Of a stretch of DNA of 64,000 bases, positions 59,745-64,000 are shown in pieces. The position numbers and the translations under genes are program-made. The first letter of the stretch is position 1; the number at the start of each line of letters is the position of its first letter. Origin of the DNA: Mortierella sp. BCC40632 (taxonomy: Eukaryota > Mortierellomycota > Mortierellomycetes > Mortierellales > Mortierellaceae); assembly GCA_011634665.1 (NCBI GenBank), contig WAEK01000011.1:160001-224000 (forward strand), given 5' to 3'. The notes beneath the pieces were generated by a model, which worked only from the letters and a program-made list of their open reading frames with translations, was not told the DNA's origin and did no database searches.

Positions 59745-62700
59745 TCAATTGTGCTTCCCTTTTTTCTTACTCTTTTCGCCACTACTCAAAATCCTAGCAC
59801 TCCTCGGTCGTCCTTTGGTCTTCACTCTTCTTGGATCGCCGACGGTAGGAGTCTCACCATCGTTTTGCACAGCTGCTTCACTTTCCATATCCTTTTCCAG
59901 AGATCCCTGAATTTCCTCCATCTTGCTCAAAATCTTCCCATGCATAAGTGGATCGTTGCTCGAAAGACCTGCGATCTTCTTTCCGAGTCCTGTTATTTCT
60001 GCGTGCCGTCTCTTCCTAGATTGGGTCTCCTTGTGATAAGCGACAGATTTTTTTTCGGAGGAGAACAGGTCAGAAACACTGGTCATGAAAGAATCCGAGG
60101 GATACCCCATTCTGGTTGACTTGTGGTGCCGAGAAGCGGCCTGGAAAGACTTGCGTCCAATCCTCTCACTAAGATCGGGGATGTCTTGGATGGATTCCTT
60201 ATACCAGCGGCGGTGCACTAAACTGATGTGATATCGGCACTCTGGCTCTTTCCTCATGACGCAGAAAAAAATGGCGGCAAACGACTCCCAAATTTTGGAG
60301 GAGTAGACAAGTGCAGAAGTACGAGTGATCGGTCAGAAGTATGACGTATTCCTTCTGTTCGCAGCCCAACGTGTCCTTTGCCCTGAAAACGAAACGCGTA
60401 TCGTCTTGACCGATCCTAGAGATCAGAGAAACGAGAGTTGATATACGCCCCGATTCATCCTATTACACGAGACGAGGCAATATTAATATCCTCTTAAAAA
60501 AAAAAAAGTGTGTGTTGGATAGGATACTTGCCGAGTCACTGTCTGGGGGTAGAGCTCCAAGAGCTCCTGTAGACTCTTGAGACGCGCAGAAAACCCAAAT
60601 GATGAGTCCATCTCCCGCCTCATTTTGGCCTTTAGCAAACGAACCCAAAAGATCCTCATTGGATTGTAGTACTTGCTTGAACGCCTTTTCTGACATGGTC
60701 GGCTCTAAAGTCCTGGAACTTGCCTCTCTTCTGGCTGCCTCACCTTCAGGACAGCTATTGAATTTTGCCTCAAAAAGTTCCTTCTCTATCTTCACCCCTG
60801 TAGCTTTAAGGACCCTTGTTAAAGAGGAACCACCATTGAGATTCAGCATTTTTAAGAAGATGGTGCGACTTCTCTACTCGTTGAGTGGATTGCATCCCAG
60901 CTGTGAACTGAGTGCGCACCCATGGCCAAGCCCATCGAAAACGGTTCGAATACAAACGATCAAGATAGTTGAGGACGATGGGGTTTTGTTGATATTTCTC
61001 GCACAGCTTCTGCCACTTGGCCTCGAATTCTCTGGAAATCAAAGAGCGGGTGACATCTTGAAAGCGGAGTGAGAATTCATCCCAATCTTTCCCAAGGGCT
61101 TTTGAAAAGGCGTAGCCTAATGTTCTTGTTTGCGTGCCACCGGCAATTGACTATAGTTGTATCAGGGAGAAAGGTTGTACTGACAATGTTCATTGCTGGA
61201 TCTTTATCCAGCATGAGGGTCTTTGGGGGCTTATTTTCATTCAGCTCTAGCAGTTGCGAAAGGACCCATTCGTAATCTGAGGTCTCTTCGCCAGAGGTAA
61301 GGGCACAGGCTACCAGTCTTGTCCGAAAATTGTTGTCAACTACAACGAAGCAATGGAGCGGCATACCGAATCGATTGGTGGATGCAGTTGTGTCGTGGAC
61401 GACAACGTCATGATACCTCCTGTATAAATCCTGTTGCGCCGGGCACATCAAAAGACAGCCTGGAGACGACCGGCCACAATCCTGTTCCTGGAGAGCCATT
61501 GGCCTGGGATTTCTCCAAGCAAGTTGAACAACTGGGCAGCATCAGAAATGGTGTTAGACGATGCACGTTGTTTCGAGATATAGTTGGCTATTTTTTTCTG
61601 GTCGAACAAGTACTTGGATTTCGTAAAAGAGGCGCTTCGGGTTATCTGAAGCATCTCTATCGTTTTACCAGTTCCCCAACCCATTTCTGCAGCCTGTCTG
61701 ATTAAATTGAGGTCATACTCTGTAAGAGGCTCAAATTCTGGACGAGGTTTTCCAAGGGCGTGGTTGTGCAAAACAGAGATGCTGGAAATACGCCATCGTG
61801 GCTTGATAGACTTTGGGCTGTTAAGGTATACAGCGTATTTGCAGCCACAGCGGACTGAAATACTTCCTGGCCGCTGCTTGGATGGATCAAAACCTTTTTG
61901 AGGTGTGTGTGCCCTGGCGAGTGCAAACGATTAACCCTTTGAAAAAAAAAAAAAAAAAGGCTCCTAAGTCTCCCGTTGTTGCCAACGCCCTCTTTGATAT
62001 CGACATAACACAAAGTTGACAACAACTCACTTACCAGTCGGATAAGTAGCATTTTTCGAAGAAGAGTTGGCCCTCGTTCGGAAACCATTGCGGCAGGCAT
62101 AGTCGAGCATCATGGACTTGGCCTCCTCGAAATCCGAGAATTGATCATCGACTGCGGGGCTCCATCCAACAGCATCCACGTGCTCTCCTAGAAAAGGAAA
62201 GCGTACAAATTTAGCACAACTCGTAGGCTAGTCTCAAGTGCAACAACTGCTAGATTCAATAGCGCACGCACCATAGCTCTGACACTCCGTGTTGTCCCTG
62301 TTGTCATGACCACTTGCAGATGAGGCCTCGCCTCTGAGGCCTTCTAGATCTTCTGATGTATCCGACTCATTGGGGCAGAGAGAAACAGCGTCGTCCTCAT
62401 CACTTTCGTTCTTTGTGGAACTATTGTCACTCTCGCTGCTGCTTGAAGATGAGGTACAACTCTCAGGACAATCGGGGCTGTTCGATCTATCGCCGTCGGA
62501 CTTTTTCTTGCCAATTGTTCGGATACCCTCGTCTGGGCCTCTAGTCTTTTCCAGCTCTTCGACACTTGGCTCCTTTTCGCTCTCGTTAAGCTCCCTACTG
62601 CCAGTAGCAAAGCTTTTCGTGTCTACAATGATTTCTTCCAAACTCTCATAGTCGAAGTTGTCATCGGAGCTGGCCAAGTTGTTGTAATGATCAATGTAGT

Positions 62701-64000
62701 CGTCTGAATCCCTATCCACATCCGTGTAATCACTCTCGTTAGTTATAGGGCTCAGCTCTCTGCTTTTTGGATACTTTGCTTCTTTCTGGCCCTCGCAAAG
62801 AACTGTATTGGCTGACTTTCCTAAGTCCTTGAGATACTTCTTGAACTTCTTGTCCAAATTAATGACCTTCGGACTGTTCCCTTTCTCCTTCCAAAAGTGC
62901 TTTACGACATCGTCTTCCGTGACCTAAACGTAGATGGATACAACTTAGATACTGGAGTTCCTTTTATCTTCCTCTACCCTTTTGTGATGACCTGCCATTT
63001 TTTTTTTAAAAAAAAACCGCCCTCTCACAGTGCTCGGTACCTTAGTGTAAGCGACTAGAAGACGTGTGTAGCGGATTCGACTCATTATGGGATTGGTGTA
63101 TCTGACCCAGTCATACCCAGGAGTCACATCTTGCTCAATGGCCTGAAGAGCGAGGACACCACAGCTGAAGTCGTCATCCTGTGCTTGAACAGTGAATGCA
63201 CTGTGTTCATTCATGGCTGCCAGCTTTTCTAGATCAACCTTAAACTCCCCTTTCGGATCCTCCTGTCGCCCCTCTAGTACTCTCAACAGCCAAGTCTTCA
63301 GATGACAAACTGTATCCTCGGGTGCTCTCTTGCTGAGTGAGTCACCGATTAAAACAGTGTACTGAACAAGGTCGAATACCATCACGCCCCAATGATTCCC
63401 GTAGTGCACTACAGTGTAGACTTTCTCTGTGCGACTCCTTCGGATGTATTTTTCGAAAGGTTTTCCGACACTATCGTATCCGAATCCTGGGCATCGAACA
63501 GGCATGAAAACCCGCCTTCCTTGCTCTCCGTAAACAAGGTGGAAGAACAACATAATGTAGTTTATCACATCGTCGTTCAACCACTCATTACCACAGAGGA
63601 TGAAGAGGTCACGCGCGGTCACTCCGTGATCTGGGGGAGAAATGTTGGTTGGAAGGAGATAAGGCGTAGTTTTTCTTCATTCAACAGTCTGTTTTGAAGC
63701 CATTTAACAAACTCTTTTGATTTCATTGTTCAATGTCGATTTTGACCAAAGCCAGCGCATTGAGTTATTAAAATCATCAATGAACTTTCTTGTTGTAGCA
63801 ACCTAATGAAAGCAGTTGAACAGATTACTTATTAGTTACAGTTCGGGCGTAGAGCATTGCTCCGCGTCTCAATAAAAAAAAATTCAACACACACTCCTCC
63901 AACAAAACACGAGTCTGTAGTCCAGTAACATCTCATACCTGATTCAATACAGGGATGGAATCCAGATCAAACACGAGCTCATTGATGCCGTCGAACACCA
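59745..64000 (-). pseudogene. Mutator-like element gene: Ulp1 protease plus FAR1/MULE/SWIM transposase, frame-disrupted, 5' end off window
   Basis: On the minus strand, splice-compatible exons are 64000(partial)-63939, 63802-63041, 62923-62272, 62187-62035, 61936-60532 and 60459-59745. Exon 2 encodes a C48 Ulp1-type protease with WLNDDVINY, GNHWGV (His), GDSL (Asp) and DDFSCG (Cys) all present. Exon 3 is acidic and Ser-rich. Exons 4-5 carry a FAR1-like zinc finger (ACRNGF, VCTRQG, RCGCKY, LHNH). Exon 5 has the MULE DDE transposase (DVVVHDTTASTNRFGMPL, LMLDKDPAM, CRWH). Exon 6 holds a SWIM finger (CTC and CRH) and, after it, an AT-hook-like GRPR. Single-base frame changes near 61899, 61449, 61102, 60851 and 60268 break the transposase, and two more may lie near 63716 and 63635. 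The last intron appears to be GC-AG. No terminal inverted repeats were found. Confidence 0.8.

Overview
The window is nuclear DNA from a filamentous, early-diverging fungus, most likely Mortierellomycotina. That placement is inferred from intron-rich genes, near-balanced base composition, very long homopolymers and microsatellites, and glutamine- and serine-rich extensions on conserved proteins. No marker gene in the window proves it. Splice sites were assigned by eye, so that domains read through and codon phase is kept.

Layout. 1-384: 5' end of a Q-rich protein (minus). 1547-4685: CHERP/SCAF6-like CID and RS-domain splicing factor (plus). 5326-8241: unrecognised disordered protein (minus). 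11394-12693: mitochondrial monothiol glutaredoxin Grx5 (minus), head-to-head with the exosome subunit Rrp42 (13106-14590, plus). 15519-17514: DEAD-box decapping activator Dhh1/DDX6 (minus). 18932-20853: ER lectin OS-9/Yos9 (plus). 21851-26582: large unrecognised single-pass membrane protein (plus). 29060-31517: mucin-like membrane sensor (plus). 32603-34254: SSU processome factor Krr1 (minus). 34.3-44.7 kb: no supportable gene. 44742-51524: forkhead transcription factor whose DNA-binding domain is split by a 2.8-kb intron (plus). 53054-58324: unfolded-protein-response sensor Ire1 (plus). 58996-59066: tRNA-Gly(GCC). 59745 to the window end: frame-disrupted Mutator-like element (minus).

Themes. 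Four genes act in RNA biology: CHERP-like in splicing, Rrp42 in 3'-5' decay, Dhh1 in decapping and Krr1 in 18S rRNA maturation. Two act in ER quality control: OS-9 in glycan-dependent ERAD and Ire1 in the UPR. They are scattered on both strands, so this is ordinary eukaryotic gene order and not an operon.

Most unusual parts. (1) The terminal element joins, in one splice-compatible reading, an Ulp1-type C48 protease, an acidic segment, a FAR1-like zinc finger, a MULE transposase, a SWIM finger and an AT-hook-like GRPR. Its frame is broken by single-base shifts, mostly in homopolymers, that alternate between two frames. (2) Introns carry sense-strand poly(T) runs, and 5' flanks are sense-strand CT-rich. 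(3) Two GC-AG introns occur, one in IRE1 and one in the element.
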